Assembly (NCBI GenBank): GCA_905331475.1
Contig: CAJNYU010000987.1
Location: 62,001-126,000, forward strand
Length of the DNA stretch: 64,000 nucleotides
Source of the DNA: Rotaria socialis
Lineage: Eukaryota; Rotifera; Eurotatoria; Philodinida; Philodinidae
Reading direction: 5' to 3'
A model generated the notes under the pieces. That model had not been told where the DNA came from, made no database searches, and saw only the letters and a list, made by a program, of their open reading frames with translations. Both the position numbers and the translations under genes were made by a program. Numbering within the stretch: position 1 is the stretch's first letter; every line of letters starts with the position of its first letter. Of the stretch, positions 23,031-34,554 are shown piece by piece.

Positions 23031-25016
23031 ATGTCGTTTTCATCGATTTCATCAAAAACTCTTGAAACCGATGATAATCATCCGCATAGTAACGATAAAC
23101 TTATGAATGAAATCGTCGAAAAGTCCGATGAACATAATGACGAACCGCTTGATCCTCGAATACAAGTAATATAATATTTAAAAAAACAGGATCTATTCTC
23201 ATTTAAAGAAAAATTTGCCTATAACAGATTGAATTAGAACGTGCAAATGCTGCAACCAGTGAAATAAATAATCTTGAAACTCAATTAGATGTAAGTCGAT
23301 TTGCTATTCTATTCCAATCAAATCCGTACGAAAATATTTAGGAAGCACAAAAATTATTTCAAACAAGTTTTACTAATTGTAAACAGCGTTTAGCTGTTCT
23401 TGCAAAAAAACTTGGCAGTTGTGTAGAACGTGCAAGACCTTTTTTTGATGCCTGTAAACAAGCTGAAGAAGTAAATCGATGTAACAAAAAAACAAACAAA
23501 CGTTCTATTTTATCTATAGGCTCAGTCAGAGACGCAAAAAGCTGCACAAGAATATCAACGTTCCGTTGAAATATATCGTGTTGCAAAAGAAGCATTAAGT
23601 TTAGCTGAAAGTAAATTGTTAAAATCAGATAAGCGTGCGTTTGATGCTGCCTGGCAAGAATATGTGAATCATGCAACAATGAAAGTAAGATATCTATGCG
23701 AAGTGTCCGTTAAATAAGTATTCGATCGTTGAAAAACAAAAAGGTGATGCAAGCTGAGCAAGATAAGACGCGTAGTGAACGAACACATGAAGAAAAATCG
23801 AAACTCTATCAAGAATATGAACAAAAACGAGTAACACTTCAACGATCATTGAATAGGTCAATAACTAAATCGAAGTACGTAATAAAAATAAATTATTTAG
23901 AGAAATAAATTCATTTTATATTTCTTAGACCTTACTTTGATGCAAAGGAATATGCTGAATATGAATTACAAGTAAATATATTATAGTGTATCAGTATCAT
24001 TTTGACGTTTTTGAAACAACTTTCGTGTGATGTCAGAAGTAAGATTTTTGACTCGTGTATTTATTTATTTTTAGAATCAAAAAATCCGCATTGAAGCTGT
24101 ACAAAAAGCAATCAGCCAAGCAAAAAGAATGTATCGTACGGCATTAAATAATCTTGAACGAATATCGGAAGAAGTAAGAACATAAAGAAAAGAAAGAAAA
24201 ATACGTAATTTCTATCTTCAGATACATTTACAACGTAATAATCCATTAGTAATAAAACTTCCGCCACGTGAGCCCGGTGTTGGTTCAGATAAACCCGATG
24301 ATTTTATTGAAATGCCTGATCTTGGTAAGTAATACTTGTTGTTCTTGTTGTTTTTTGTTTGAAATACACAGCCAATATTCTAGACTATTCGACGGATTTA
24401 TCCGTCCAGCGAGGTAATTATTTATAAGAAAATTCTAAAACAAAATTAAAAAAACCTTGCCTTAATTTGCTGTGCATAATCTATTCTGTTGTTGATATCG
24501 TAAATTAGCTCGATTCTTCTTTATTTAGAATTAACTGAATTTCCAAAAATCGATATATCTGACGAATCAACTGATGATGAAGATGAATCAAGAAAATCAC
24601 ATGATGAAGCTCTATCTAATTCTATAAGTTCAGTTTCGATCGATGGACTTTCATTGTCGAATAAAACCTCCGGTATGTCAAATATTCAACAGACCAGTGA
24701 CTATGAATCGTTTGCTGATTGCATGAATCGATCACCTATCATTGCTTGTGCTAATGCTCGGATCGCTACACCTTTGACCAATGTCAATTTTGACAATCGC
24801 TATAGTCTTCAGTCGTCGGCTCGAGTAAATGGCGAGGGTTCATCATTACCGAATGATCAACAAAAACGAAGAAAAAACGGTACATCAACAACAACTGAAG
24901 TTCGTAAACATGGTAAAACAACTCGAATAAAAACAAATAATGAAACTCCGTTGCTTTCAAACCTCTTTGGAACCCATAAATATGATAGTGATTCTAATTT
25001 AAATTCAAATCTATGA
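23031..25016 (+). CDS. SH3BP5: SH3BP5-like Rab11 guanine nucleotide exchange factor
   Basis: Proposed exons: 23031-23165, 23228-23290, 23342-23470, 23520-23684, 23744-23874, 23929-23971, 24075-24173, 24222-24324, optional 24372-24413, and 24529-25016. This gives about 465 residues with the optional exon or 451 without. The conserved core is the long Sab coiled coil: CVERARPFFDACKQAE, then EVYRxAKEALSLAES-type heptads, AQSETQKAAQEYQRS, KPYFDAKEYAEYELQ and IHLQRN. In animals SH3BP5 folds as a coiled-coil V that activates Rab11 on recycling endosomes and can bind JNK at mitochondria. The tail is acidic (DESTDDEDES) and then Ser-rich and disordered. The start is the first ATG in frame with the core. 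MTAP follows 251 bp downstream on the same strand. Confidence 0.88.
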
Positions 25017-25267
25017 TTTAATTGATTTTCTTGCTTTTCTGGGCTTTCATTTGATTTTTTTTTCGGTTTAAATTCTTGTCATATTCTCATTTCTTTGTAG
25101 TATGATGGTCAACAGCAAGAATTCATCTCTGAAATTATCTATTGATAATCGTGTTGGTTTTTTTGTTCTTTGTGAATATCTTTTTTGATTGATCTGAAGA
25201 ATATTAATAATAATTTAATTAAAGCATTTAAGTCATAAATTTTCAAACACAATCGATTCATTTGTAG

Positions 25268-26359
25268 ATGCCATTAGGAGTTCGAGTAGGAATCATCGGT
25301 GGATCCGGTTTCGATCGGAGTGATATTTTATCAAATCGTGTTGAACATGAAATTGTTGACACGCCATATGGGCAACCATCAGATAATTTAGTTAGTGGAA
25401 CAATTAATGGTGTTGAATGTGTACTATGTTTTCGACATGGACGTAAACATTCTTTTAATCCTACTCGACTTAAGTATACTGTTTTGGGAGTTTTCATGGA
25501 TAGGATTTATTCTAATTCTTAAATTATGCTTAGTTATCGAGCTAATATTTGGGCATTGAAACAACTTGGTGCTAATTTAATTTTGGCGACAACAGCTGTT
25601 GGTTCACTTGCAGAGAATTTCACACGCGGTACTCTTGTTGTATTTGGTATAGACCGCTTTTTCCCCCGCTTATTATCCATGTTCATTGAAATTTTGATTG
25701 TTGTTTAGACAATTATATTGATACGACAAAACATCGATCGAATACATTTTACGATCATGAACCTGGCCATCTCGAAGGTAAGCAATTCGTCAATACGGAA
25801 TGAAACTGTTATTGATTTTTGTAAAAGAAATTTTATCTCGATATTTATAGGTGTAATGCATATGAGTATGCATCCTCCATATGATCGTGAATTACGTCAA
25901 TTATTAATTCAATCATGTGCAGAAACACCTGGTGTTTGTTATAAAGATAAATCAACTGTTGTAGTCATTGAAGGTCCTAATTTTTCTACTTACGCGGAAA
26001 ATAAAGTTTTTATCAGTTGGGGTTGTACAACAATTGGCATGACACAAACACCGGAAACAATTCTTGCGAAAGAATTAGGTTTACCATATGCAGCTCTTGG
26101 TATTGTCACTGATGATATTTGCTGGAAAGAAGATGGTTCGTTTCATCTAATTTAATCTTTTGAAAATCCAAAGAATCAATATTTTTGTTTTACTTTAGGT
26201 ATTGTTGAGCCAAATGAAGTTGTAACAATATTTAAGGCAACATTCCCAAAAGCAATGGAAGTACTGAAACGAACAATTCAAAAAATTGGTGAAAAAGACT
26301 GGACTGAGATATTAGAAACAATACGAAAACGTACGGAAGAAGCAGTGATGAAACATTGA
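25268..26359 (+). CDS. MTAP: S-methyl-5'-thioadenosine phosphorylase
   Basis: Exons 25268-25473, 25534-25646, 25709-25777, 25851-26135 and 26199-26359 give 277 residues, close to the usual 283. The enzyme cleaves methylthioadenosine with phosphate to adenine and methylthioribose-1-phosphate in methionine salvage. Visible motifs are GIIGGSGFD (phosphate loop), RHGRKH, NYRANIWALKQLGAN, TTAVGSL, IEGPNFSTYAE and GMTQTPE. The adenine-contact segment, TDYDCW in human MTAP as I recall it, reads TDDICW here, so the second Asp is replaced. The ATG directly follows TTTGTAG, an acceptor-like sequence, which could be the 3' end of a leader intron or a trans-splice site. SH3BP5 ends 251 bp upstream. Confidence 0.92.
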
Positions 26360-26671
26360 GAGAAAATCAAACAAGCAAACGCCACCATTCACTTAATGTT
26401 TGTTTCTTTTGCTAAGAAAATTTTTATTGTGATAACAAAAAAAGAAAAGTTTCAGTTTATGTATTGTTTATCCGTCTTTCTGGCTATTTTGAAAAATAAA
26501 AATTTCTGGCTAGTGATAGATTTACAAAGAAATCAACTTTTTTAAAGTTCTCTTTAATCTTTGATACTTTGTATTCAAGCTAGATGGCCTATACTCAACG
26601 GAAGTTCTTGTTCATTGGCATGTTTGAAGGTCACTCAAAATTGATCCATTTTTGTTGAATAAGACTAGCAT
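26360..26671. other. Intergenic spacer between MTAP and the tRNA genes
   Basis: It contains the MTAP 3' end region with an AATAAA-like signal near 26495. No gene is visible. Confidence 0.45.
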
Positions 26672-26745
26672 GCTCTTGTGGCGCAATTGGTTAGCGCGTT
26701 CGGCTGTTAACCGGAAGGCTGGTGGTTCGAGCCCACCCAGGAGCG
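26672..26745 (+). tRNA. tRNA-Asn (GTT)
   Basis: 74 nt. The acceptor stem pairs GCTCTTG with CAGGAGC (one T-G pair) and is followed by a G discriminator. The D arm has GCGCAATTGGTTAGCGC. The anticodon loop is CTGTTAA with anticodon GTT, in a CGG/CCG stem. The T arm is GGTGGTTCGAGCCCACC. Box A- and box B-like promoters (TGGCGCAATTGG and GGTTCGAGCC) are intact. It is identical to the copy at 26993. Confidence 0.95.
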
Positions 26746-26748
26746 CAC

Positions 26749-26755
26749 TTTTTTT
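26749..26755 (+). terminator. Pol III terminator of the first tRNA-Asn
   Basis: A run of seven T begins three bases after the tRNA 3' end, as expected for RNA polymerase III termination. Confidence 0.75.
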
Positions 26756-26992
26756 CTCCGTCGAACAAGCTCTGTTCAACGGAAGGTATGAATAATCTAA
26801 GTGTCAATAGTCTTCTTGTTCAAAGTGACATCTGAGCTTGAATCAAAACTGCTGCATACATGTACAACGAAAAAGACTATATGTTTCACTCTTTTTTTCT
26901 CGAACTCGAGTGTTTCAGATAAAGACCAAGGTACTTTTCAAGTGGCCTTGTGATATTAAATTGAATTGAAAATTTTCGACCGCTCTGTTCGT

Positions 26993-27066
26993 GCTCTTGT
27001 GGCGCAATTGGTTAGCGCGTTCGGCTGTTAACCGGAAGGCTGGTGGTTCGAGCCCACCCAGGAGCG
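26993..27066 (+). tRNA. tRNA-Asn (GTT), second copy
   Basis: Identical over all 74 nt to the copy starting at 26672, in the same orientation 321 bp downstream. The flanks are largely different. That argues for an old local duplication with the gene kept identical by selection or conversion. Confidence 0.95.
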
Positions 27067-27070
27067 TGAG

Positions 27071-27079
27071 TTTTTTTTT
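27071..27079 (+). terminator. Pol III terminator of the second tRNA-Asn
   Basis: Nine T residues start four bases after the second tRNA. Confidence 0.75.
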
Positions 27080-27169
27080 CGAACTTTATTTTGTCAATCA
27101 ATCAATCAATAGATAATGTATGCCGGTCATCATTTCTATATAAAAAAAAAAACGCCTGAAATTCTAGTT

Positions 27170-28320
27170 CTACCAAACATAAACCCATGCATACGATGAC
27201 ACAATGGATTTTGTCGGCGTTCCAACAACATGGCCACCTTGATCGACAATACACTTAAAACCACGATCGTCAACAACATCACCATTTCTCCATTCAAAAC
27301 GAAAACCATTTGTAAAAAATATTGGATCTAAATCATGCATACGATAAGCGGACCATTCAAGTATATCCTTTGACACTTGTCGAAAATGCGAATAGCCAGA
27401 GACTTCAAAATGAAATTGTCCAGCATTAAAATAAAAAGCACTATCAAAATAATCTTCGGTTCCAGTAGAAACAATTAAGCCCGGGAATTGTTGTTCATAT
27501 TGTGTATAGGCATGATAACAACCTTCTAAAAAATTTAAATTGCCACTATTCACAGCTAATGTATGCGAAAGAAGTAAACCACGACCAGTTGGAATATCAG
27601 CAACACGTACCCATGCTAATGGGTCGTAAGTTTGATTTTCAATTTTATGTAAAGTTAAACGAGCATTTAGTGGAAGCTGAAAACCATGAAAATCAGTTGG
27701 TAAATTTTCAGTTCCACGTACAATAACCCAAATTATTTTTCGATCCGTAACGAATGAGGGTAATTTACCAGTGACACGAATTGATTTTTGAAATGGCACT
27801 CGACTAAATTTGAAGCAACAAAGTCATGCTCATGAGAGAAGAGTCAATAGCAAATAGCTTACAAATTATTATACCAACCACCAGCTTGTGCTCCTTTACC
27901 AATCCATTTTGTTCCCCATGGTGCAGTTTGATCATTAAATCCAGCCCCGGCTAACATATAGGTGACGAATTGAATTGATGGTACTTGTTCTCCATCGATA
28001 TAATACGAAAAAGTAGATTGATCGATAGCTAAAAATATTCATCGTCAACAACAATTTCAAATAAAAAACAAACCACAACGTACCTGGATCACCAGTAGTC
28101 CAAAAATGAGTAAGAACACCAAAATTCGAACCTGGAGAAAGTGTATGATTAAAAATTTCACTCTAAAATATAGTCAAATGATAAATAGCCTTCTATACAA
28201 CTCGACAATAGTAACCTCGTTTGAATAAAGCCATTGACTCGAAAGTCCAATGCCGAATGTATTCAAATCTTGAGCTGTTGTGGTTAGAACACATATAGAC
28301 AGAAGTAACCAGACGCGCAT
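27170..28320 (-). CDS. Secreted GH172 / DUF2961 glycoside hydrolase family protein
   Basis: Minus-strand exons are 28320-28216, 28162-28084, 28028-27863 and 27803-27170, giving 327 residues in consistent phase. The N-terminus MRVWLLLSICVLTTTAQ is a signal peptide. DUF2961 hallmarks follow: a middle GAQAGGWYNN then FRVPFQKSIRV junction, and later STGTEDYFDSAFYFNAG, where the Glu of GTEDYF is a conserved acidic residue in the active site of GH172 enzymes. Known members act on fructose or arabinofuranose-containing sugars; the substrate here cannot be told. The family is mainly bacterial and fungal, so horizontal acquisition is plausible. The introns show it is fully adapted to the host. The 3' end lies 103 bp from a convergent tRNA-Asn. 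Confidence 0.85.
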
Positions 28321-28907
28321 GTTGATAAATAAAATATCACCCGAAAGCTGTATGTTACTTGCTGCACTCTTATTATCTTCGCTTCTGTTTGATATACAAA
28401 CCTGTTTAAAACGATATCTATCTTTCTTACTTCGAAGATAATAACTATTTAAATACGACAAATAAAATCATAAGAAAAAATTTTGCTGTACAATTTTACT
28501 CTGTTGAATTATCAAATAATTCAAATTCATTGATTCAAAGAATATCGGTTATTTTAGTTGTTAGCATACGAATTAATTAGAAATCTTGAAACGAAAACCT
28601 CTGTCTCTTTTTTTTTCAATCAAGTAAAGTGCTATTAACTCATAATTAGAACTGCTTTATATCATGACTTTTTTTCTCTGAGATCAACACAGTTTTCTTT
28701 TCAGTGCTTCTCTTTCGACGATGCGGATGCAAACTTAAGTGGACTATATCACTTCATGATTCATTCATTCGTTCATTTTACTTTAACATCATCGACGATG
28801 CCAGTCATGACAAACTATCTAAGTGATAAAAGGAAAAAATATTATTCTTATGTTCTCGCGTCGCTTAGTATGCTAAAATTATTTTAAACACAACTACATC
28901 GTGCAAT
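28321..28907. other. Divergent intergenic spacer
   Basis: The promoter region of two divergent genes (GH172 leftward, His-rich protein rightward). I see no clear TATA box or other gene. Confidence 0.4.
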
Positions 28908-29396
28908 ATGGCGATAAGTAACCAGCATAGACATGGTATCGTAGACCGTTTCGTTAAATTTGCATCGTGGCTACAGAAGAAACCACCCTCAGAGAATGTT
29001 CGATCGAGCTCAATTATTCGAACATTTTCATATGAGTCACCAAAACGTTTTCTCGATGCTGCAGACAAAGCAAGATTACAGGCCGGATATGAAGTTCTAC
29101 CATATTTTCAACAATTATCAATAAAGTCATCGTCTGATCTTAAATCATCGCTGTCATCTTCCATTCATCATTCCAATGAGCGCCGTCACCAGTTGCATCA
29201 TCAAATGAAAGCCAGACGTTCTCAATCATCGTGTGCTTGCACCGATGATAAAGCTGTTTCAAAAAAAGTTCGATTTCAACTAGATCCTATTATACATTCT
29301 CATCAAAAATCTGATCAGCCGCAGCATCATCGTCATCATCATCACAAGAAAGGAGTTTCAGTTTCAACAACAACGTTTACAAAAAATCACGTTTAG
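28908..29396 (+). CDS. His-rich unknown protein with a possible PP1-docking motif
   Basis: Intronless frame of 162 residues from the ATG at 28908. The N-terminal half is moderately ordered (IVDRFVKFASWLQKK, RFLDAADKARLQAGYEVLPY). The centre is Ser-rich (SSSDLKSSLSSSIHHS). The C-terminal third contains SKKVRFQLDP followed by an HHRHHHHKK run. KVRF fits the RVxF consensus for binding protein phosphatase 1, a motif that is short and often occurs by chance. There is no signal peptide or membrane segment. Codon use and composition look coding, but I know no homologue. The DUF2961 gene diverges from it 587 bp away. Confidence 0.6.
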   Translation: MAISNQHRHGIVDRFVKFASWLQKKPPSENVRSSSIIRTFSYESPKRFLDAADKARLQAGYEVLPYFQQLSIKSSSDLKSSLSSSIHHSNERRHQLHHQMKARRSQSSCACTDDKAVSKKVRFQLDPIIHSHQKSDQPQHHRHHHHKKGVSVSTTTFTKNHV

Positions 29397-30652
29397 CAGT
29401 AGCTAATTCCATTTGGTTTAGTAATGCTTTAAGAAATTTTTGCTATAGAAAAATTTCATAAATTCTACATTTCTTATATACATATTTTTTTTTGCTGTTG
29501 TTACGTAATGCTTAAAAGCGAAAAACATGATCGATGATATCATTTTTTTTTAAGTTTAAAATAAAATAAATATATAACATCGAATCACACTGAAATGATT
29601 TAGTTTGAGAGTTTTTCTGTGATAGAAAATAGTCAATTTAAGTTGCAAACACATGAAACTATTGAGCTTTGTTAGCGAAATAGGACCAATTACATTTTTA
29701 TACAAAACAGATGCCAATCTCATTTCCGGATGCTTCAATCGCTCAACAATAATCATTTGTTACTGAAAAGCATCCTGAGGATGTGCTTAGAATGATAATC
29801 ATTAGTGTAATATACGCTACGTGATATTTTGATATGAGACTCGATAAAATCAGACAGACCAAAATATGATTAATCTTATGCTAGAAGAATATTAAACATT
29901 TGCATGGAAGTTGATAAGTACAGGTAGGCTCATTGAACTTTAAACACTAATGTATGTTGTTTATTTAGATTTATTTTCCAATGACTAAGATAACCATAAA
30001 AACCTTTTCATCGTGAGCCGATGCAATAATGAACTGTCCTTGCTCATCATATAAAAGCAAAAGCTTTACGTCTATAAATAACACGGGTGTAAGCAATGAA
30101 GCAGAGAAATTTATAAATACAGTGTGCTGGTTAGTGAGATACGGTGCACCTTACTTTCACAGTGCAAGTTCATAGATTTAAAAAACCAATCGATTCAAAA
30201 TTATCATATTTCTTAAAACTTTTTAAATGATACTTTAATGAAATCGAAAACCAAACTTGATTCTAACATGAAATTAGTACTGTAGATCTCATTGTTAAGT
30301 ACCATTAATTTAAAATGTATTCCCGCAACTCTTTCCAAAAAGAAGAATAAAACAATGAATGAATTTTCTTGATGACAATTGTTTGTCTTTTAGCGACATC
30401 TTTTTTCATCAATAAATAATGTAAAAAATTATGTTTTTTCTCGTTGAGAAATGACGCATAATTTATATTGAAAATTATGGTTAAATATTTCATTGCAAAT
30501 CATTTCTAGACCTCACCACAATTTATTGGGATTCCAATCATTCCTCCGTCCATTAATTACAGATGTTTATTTACGATTCCTCTATATCAATCGTTCTATA
30601 CATTAAATAGGATTGAGGATATTTTTTTCTTCAATATAAAAGTCATCGCGAC
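29397..30652. other. Intergenic, no gene seen
   Basis: AT-rich with polyadenylation-like AATAAA at 29562. TATAAAAG at 30048 and TCTATAAATA at 30070 look like TATA boxes but serve no gene that I can identify. Small minus-strand frames at 29556-29756 and 30305-30493 were not called. Confidence 0.4.
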
Positions 30653-33600
30653 ATGTCTCGCGATGTTCATCGTGATTCAATGAAAAAATTATCACATTCA
30701 AATAGTGATGATGATCTTCGCCGTCGGCCAACAGTCATCACAGTTAACTCGAAACCAACATCTCATGGCGCCGAAGACATAAGCTATGGTGTTCGAGATG
30801 ATGGTTCATCGATATCGTCTTCAAATGAATATGTTCCTTCATCATCGTATCTCAATTCTTCAGCAGCTTTAACAGTGAGTTTTGAAATTGGGTCCTAATA
30901 TTTAAATACATTCTCTCATCAATATATTGTTCTTAAAATAAATGACACGAACACTGGTGTTTTCATTTTAGGGTACAACCAGAGGATACTTGTCTGATCG
31001 ACAGCATGTTATGGCTATGTCGGAACAACAAACAAGTATCGCTCATACATATGATTTATCGTTACCAATCAAACTTTTTCCTGGAGAAGAGGATGTGAAA
31101 TTAAAAGAAGGTTATTAAGATCACCAAATTTTATTGTTTGCCATTCCTAATGGAAGAAAAATCAAATTTTAGATATAACTTATCGTGCCCATAATCGACC
31201 GGCACCGTATCGTGGTGAATTAATTGTAACAAAATATCGTCTAATGTTTGTGACCAAACCACCGGATTCTATTCAAGTATGAGAATTCATTTTTTTTCTT
31301 ATTTGTAATGATCATAGTTGTTTTCTTTTTATATTCAAGGTGCTTGTTGATGTGCCTTTAGGTATGATAAGTCAGATAGAAAAAATTGGTGGACAAACAC
31401 GAAGTAATATAAATGATGGTGCTGCATATGGAATCGAAATAAATTGCAAAGTAAATAATCATCCTATTTTTGATGAATCATTTTTTTTCTCATATTTTTA
31501 TTTTAGGATTTACGTCATTTCTTTTTCGGAAATGCAAAAGAACAAAATCAACGAAGAAATCTACTTGATCAACTGACCCGTCTTGTTTTCCCGTTTTCAA
31601 TCAGCAAAGCTGATCATACAAATCCATTTCAATTTTTTAATGTAAGAATTGTCATATTTATCTATTATTAGTGCCGGAGTTGTACATAGAGAAAATATGG
31701 ATTACGACTAACGGTAGTTTTTCATTGAAATACGCGTATAGTTGCTGTGATAAAATATATGAGAATCAGATTTAAGGGTATTAAATCTTGATATCGAGAC
31801 TTTCAAACTGAAGCTCGCTCGAATTATTCTTTAAATTAAGAATTCGATTGGATACTAAGAGTTTCGAAAAATAAATATTCATACAATGGAATACATTTGT
31901 TTTGTTATTTTGAAATGATTGAATTTTCATTTAGTCGTTCTTCGCCTTGGATTACAAGAGAAAATTTTGTATAAATGGACTCGATGAAGGCTGGACATTA
32001 TACAATAAAATGAAAGATTATACTAGAATGGTAAGTCGTTTTCGAAAGAAAAACTGATTATAAAATTTTTTTCTTGTCTTTTTAATTGAATTTGTAGCTG
32101 ACAGTCAGTAAGGATGTATGTTTGCTTTTTGTCACTCACTACCCTGACTCAGAACTAATTTGTTTTTGTTTCTTCCATATAAAGAAATACAAACTTATCT
32201 TTTTGTTTTTCTATTTCATCATTAAGGGTATTCAACAAAATTCCGATCCACATTGGACCATAAATGCAGAAATAAATAAAACTTATGCATTATGCGATAC
32301 ATATCCAGATATCATTGTGCTTCCGTCCAGTTTTGACTCAACACGACTACAACGTGTTGCTGATTTTCGTAGCCGAAATCGTATTCCGGTATGTTGAAAA
32401 ATAGAGTTTTGTTTTGTTGGAACATTATTTGTTTTGGTTTAGGTTCTTAGTTGGTATTCTCGTGAAACTTATGCAACTATAACTCGATCAAGTCAACCGT
32501 TAACTGGTTTAGCTAATCGAACATGTGACGATGATATTGAACTGTTACGTAAAATAGCCGATGCCAACGTAAACCAAGGCTTTAAATTAGTTATACTTGA
32601 TGCACGTCCAAAAGTTAATGCAATGGCCAATATGGCCAATGGCGGTGGCTATGAAGATTATCCAAATTGTGAACTTGAATTTCATAATATTCAAAATATT
32701 CATGTCATGAGAGAAAGGTAAATATAAGAGAAGGAAAAAAAAGCAAAATCAAATGTTTCAATGTTAATATTCTAGTTTGCGAAAGTTACATGCAGCTGTG
32801 CGTAATGCCGCACATGAAGATAAGACTTGGTTTAGCGATTTAGAGAATGCGAATTGGTTGTTTCATATTCGAGTATGATAAATTAGAAGATGAGATTAGA
32901 AAAAAGGAACGAACGATTTTTATTTTAGGCTATTTTAACTGCGGCTATTCGATTAGTATCGTTGGTTCACAATGACAAACGTTCAGTATTAGTTCATTGT
33001 TCAGATGGATGGGATCGAACAGCACAAGTAAAATTTAATAGAAAAACCAAGAAAAAAAAATCATTTCGATATTTTTCTTTTAGTTGACTTCATTAGCGAT
33101 GTTAATGCTTGATGCACATTATAGAACATTAAATGGTTATATGATTTTAATCGAAAAAGAATGGATTAGTTTTGGCCATAAGTTCTTTTTAGTAAGTTAT
33201 ATTGAAAAAATTAATTTTTTTTTTATGAAAACTTTTATCTTTTTAGCGTATTGGCCATGGAGATAAAAGTGATTCGGAACGATCTCCCGTGTTTCTTCAA
33301 TTTCTTGATTGTACATTTCAATTATTACAACAGGTAATAGGATTGCAACATGAAATATTGAGATCTCAATATTTTTAGAAAGATACATTTTTGCATAATA
33401 TCGTTCTTTTGTAGTTTCCATCGGCGTTTGAATTTAATGAAAAATTATTAATAACAATCGCTGATAACCTCTATTCATGTCAATATGGTACATTTTTACT
33501 TAATTCCGACAAAATACGCACTGAAATGAAAGTTTCTGAACATACAATGTCAGCATGGACTCCGATTTTACGTGAACGTGCCCTGTATTTAAATCCGTTT

Positions 33601-33968
33601 TATACTGAAAGATCTGATAACGTTTTAATACCAAATAATTCATCTCGGCACATTAAATTATGGAAAAATTATTATTGTCGTTATATGCCTGGTTATCGGT
33701 CGACATTAGTAAGATAGATTTTTTCTCGCTATTATGATTAACAAAATCGTTTTTGTTTTAGGATGTTTTAACGCAACGTTATACAACATTGCTTAATTTA
33801 CGTAAAAAATTCACAGATGAAATTAATCATATTCGACAAGATGGCGACCAACAACCACGATTATTATCGGGTGCACTCTATCAAAGTCCAATGACAACAA
33901 TATCGACGAATATTTCTGCACAATCAAAATCGAATGTTACTCAAGCCGCGGCCACTTTTATGACTTAA
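30653..33968 (+). CDS. MTMR2: Myotubularin-family phosphoinositide 3-phosphatase
   Basis: Fourteen exons can be joined in phase: 30653-30874, 30972-31110, 31173-31276, 31340-31450, 31507-31641, 31935-32030, 32227-32388, 32443-32717, 32776-32872, 32929-33027, 33084-33191, 33247-33333, 33415-33708 and 33762-33968. They give 711 residues. Order: disordered Ser-rich head, PH-GRAM domain ([18 protein letters not shown]), then the phosphatase domain with [20 protein letters not shown] and the catalytic loop [11 protein letters not shown]. The Cys and Arg of CX5R and both Asp are present, so the enzyme should be active on PI3P and PI(3,5)P2 at endosomes. Length and layout resemble MTM1/MTMR1/MTMR2 rather than the dead or FYVE-bearing paralogues; the exact paralogue is inferred. 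The C-terminal coiled coil is short. RPLP1 starts 173 bp downstream. Confidence 0.92.
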
Positions 33969-34141
33969 ATAGAATATTTGTACATAGTTTTACACAGTAT
34001 CTTTGCAAGAAAAAAGAATTATACAATATTTTTTTTGTGTTTTTTGTTTTTTGTTTAATGTTTAACGATAATCTCTAGTATGAATATTATTCTCATTTTT
34101 CAGATCAAATTTCTTCTGTTATCAACAAGAATTAAAGTACA

Positions 34142-34554
34142 ATGGCCTTAAGCAATGATGAACTTGCTTGCGTCTACGCATCCCTTATTTTAGCCGATGA
34201 TAATGTTGATATTAAAGGTGATAAAATTGCAGCCATATTAAAAGCTGCTAATTATGAAATTGAACCATACTGGCCTGGTCTGTTCGCTGGTGCATTGGAA
34301 GGTATTAAAGTAACTGATCTTATTAAGAATGTTGGTTCAGCTCCAGCGGCCGCTCCAGCTGCAGCAGCTACAACTGCAGCACCCGCTGCTGATGATAAGA
34401 AAGCAGGTGCTGGTAAAGATGCGCCAAAGAAAGAAGAAAAGAAACCAGAAAAAGAAGATTCGGATGAAGGCGAAGATATGGTAGGATTCATATTTAGAAA
34501 GATTTTGACCGATGTCTTTTTTTTGTTCTCTAGGGCTTCGGTTTATTCGATTAA
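34142..34554 (+). CDS. RPLP1: 60S acidic ribosomal protein P1
   Basis: Exon 34142-34480 and a tiny last exon 34534-34554 give 119 residues. The N-terminal helical domain ([14 protein letters not shown] ... [21 protein letters not shown]) is followed by an Ala-rich hinge and a Lys/Glu-rich tail. The last exon supplies GFGLFD, the conserved end of the eukaryotic stalk proteins that contacts elongation factors. Reading through the 53-bp intron instead would lose this tail. A TTTTTCAG acceptor-like site ends at 34103, 38 bp before the ATG. That fits a leader intron or a trans-splice site behind myotubularin. Confidence 0.95.
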
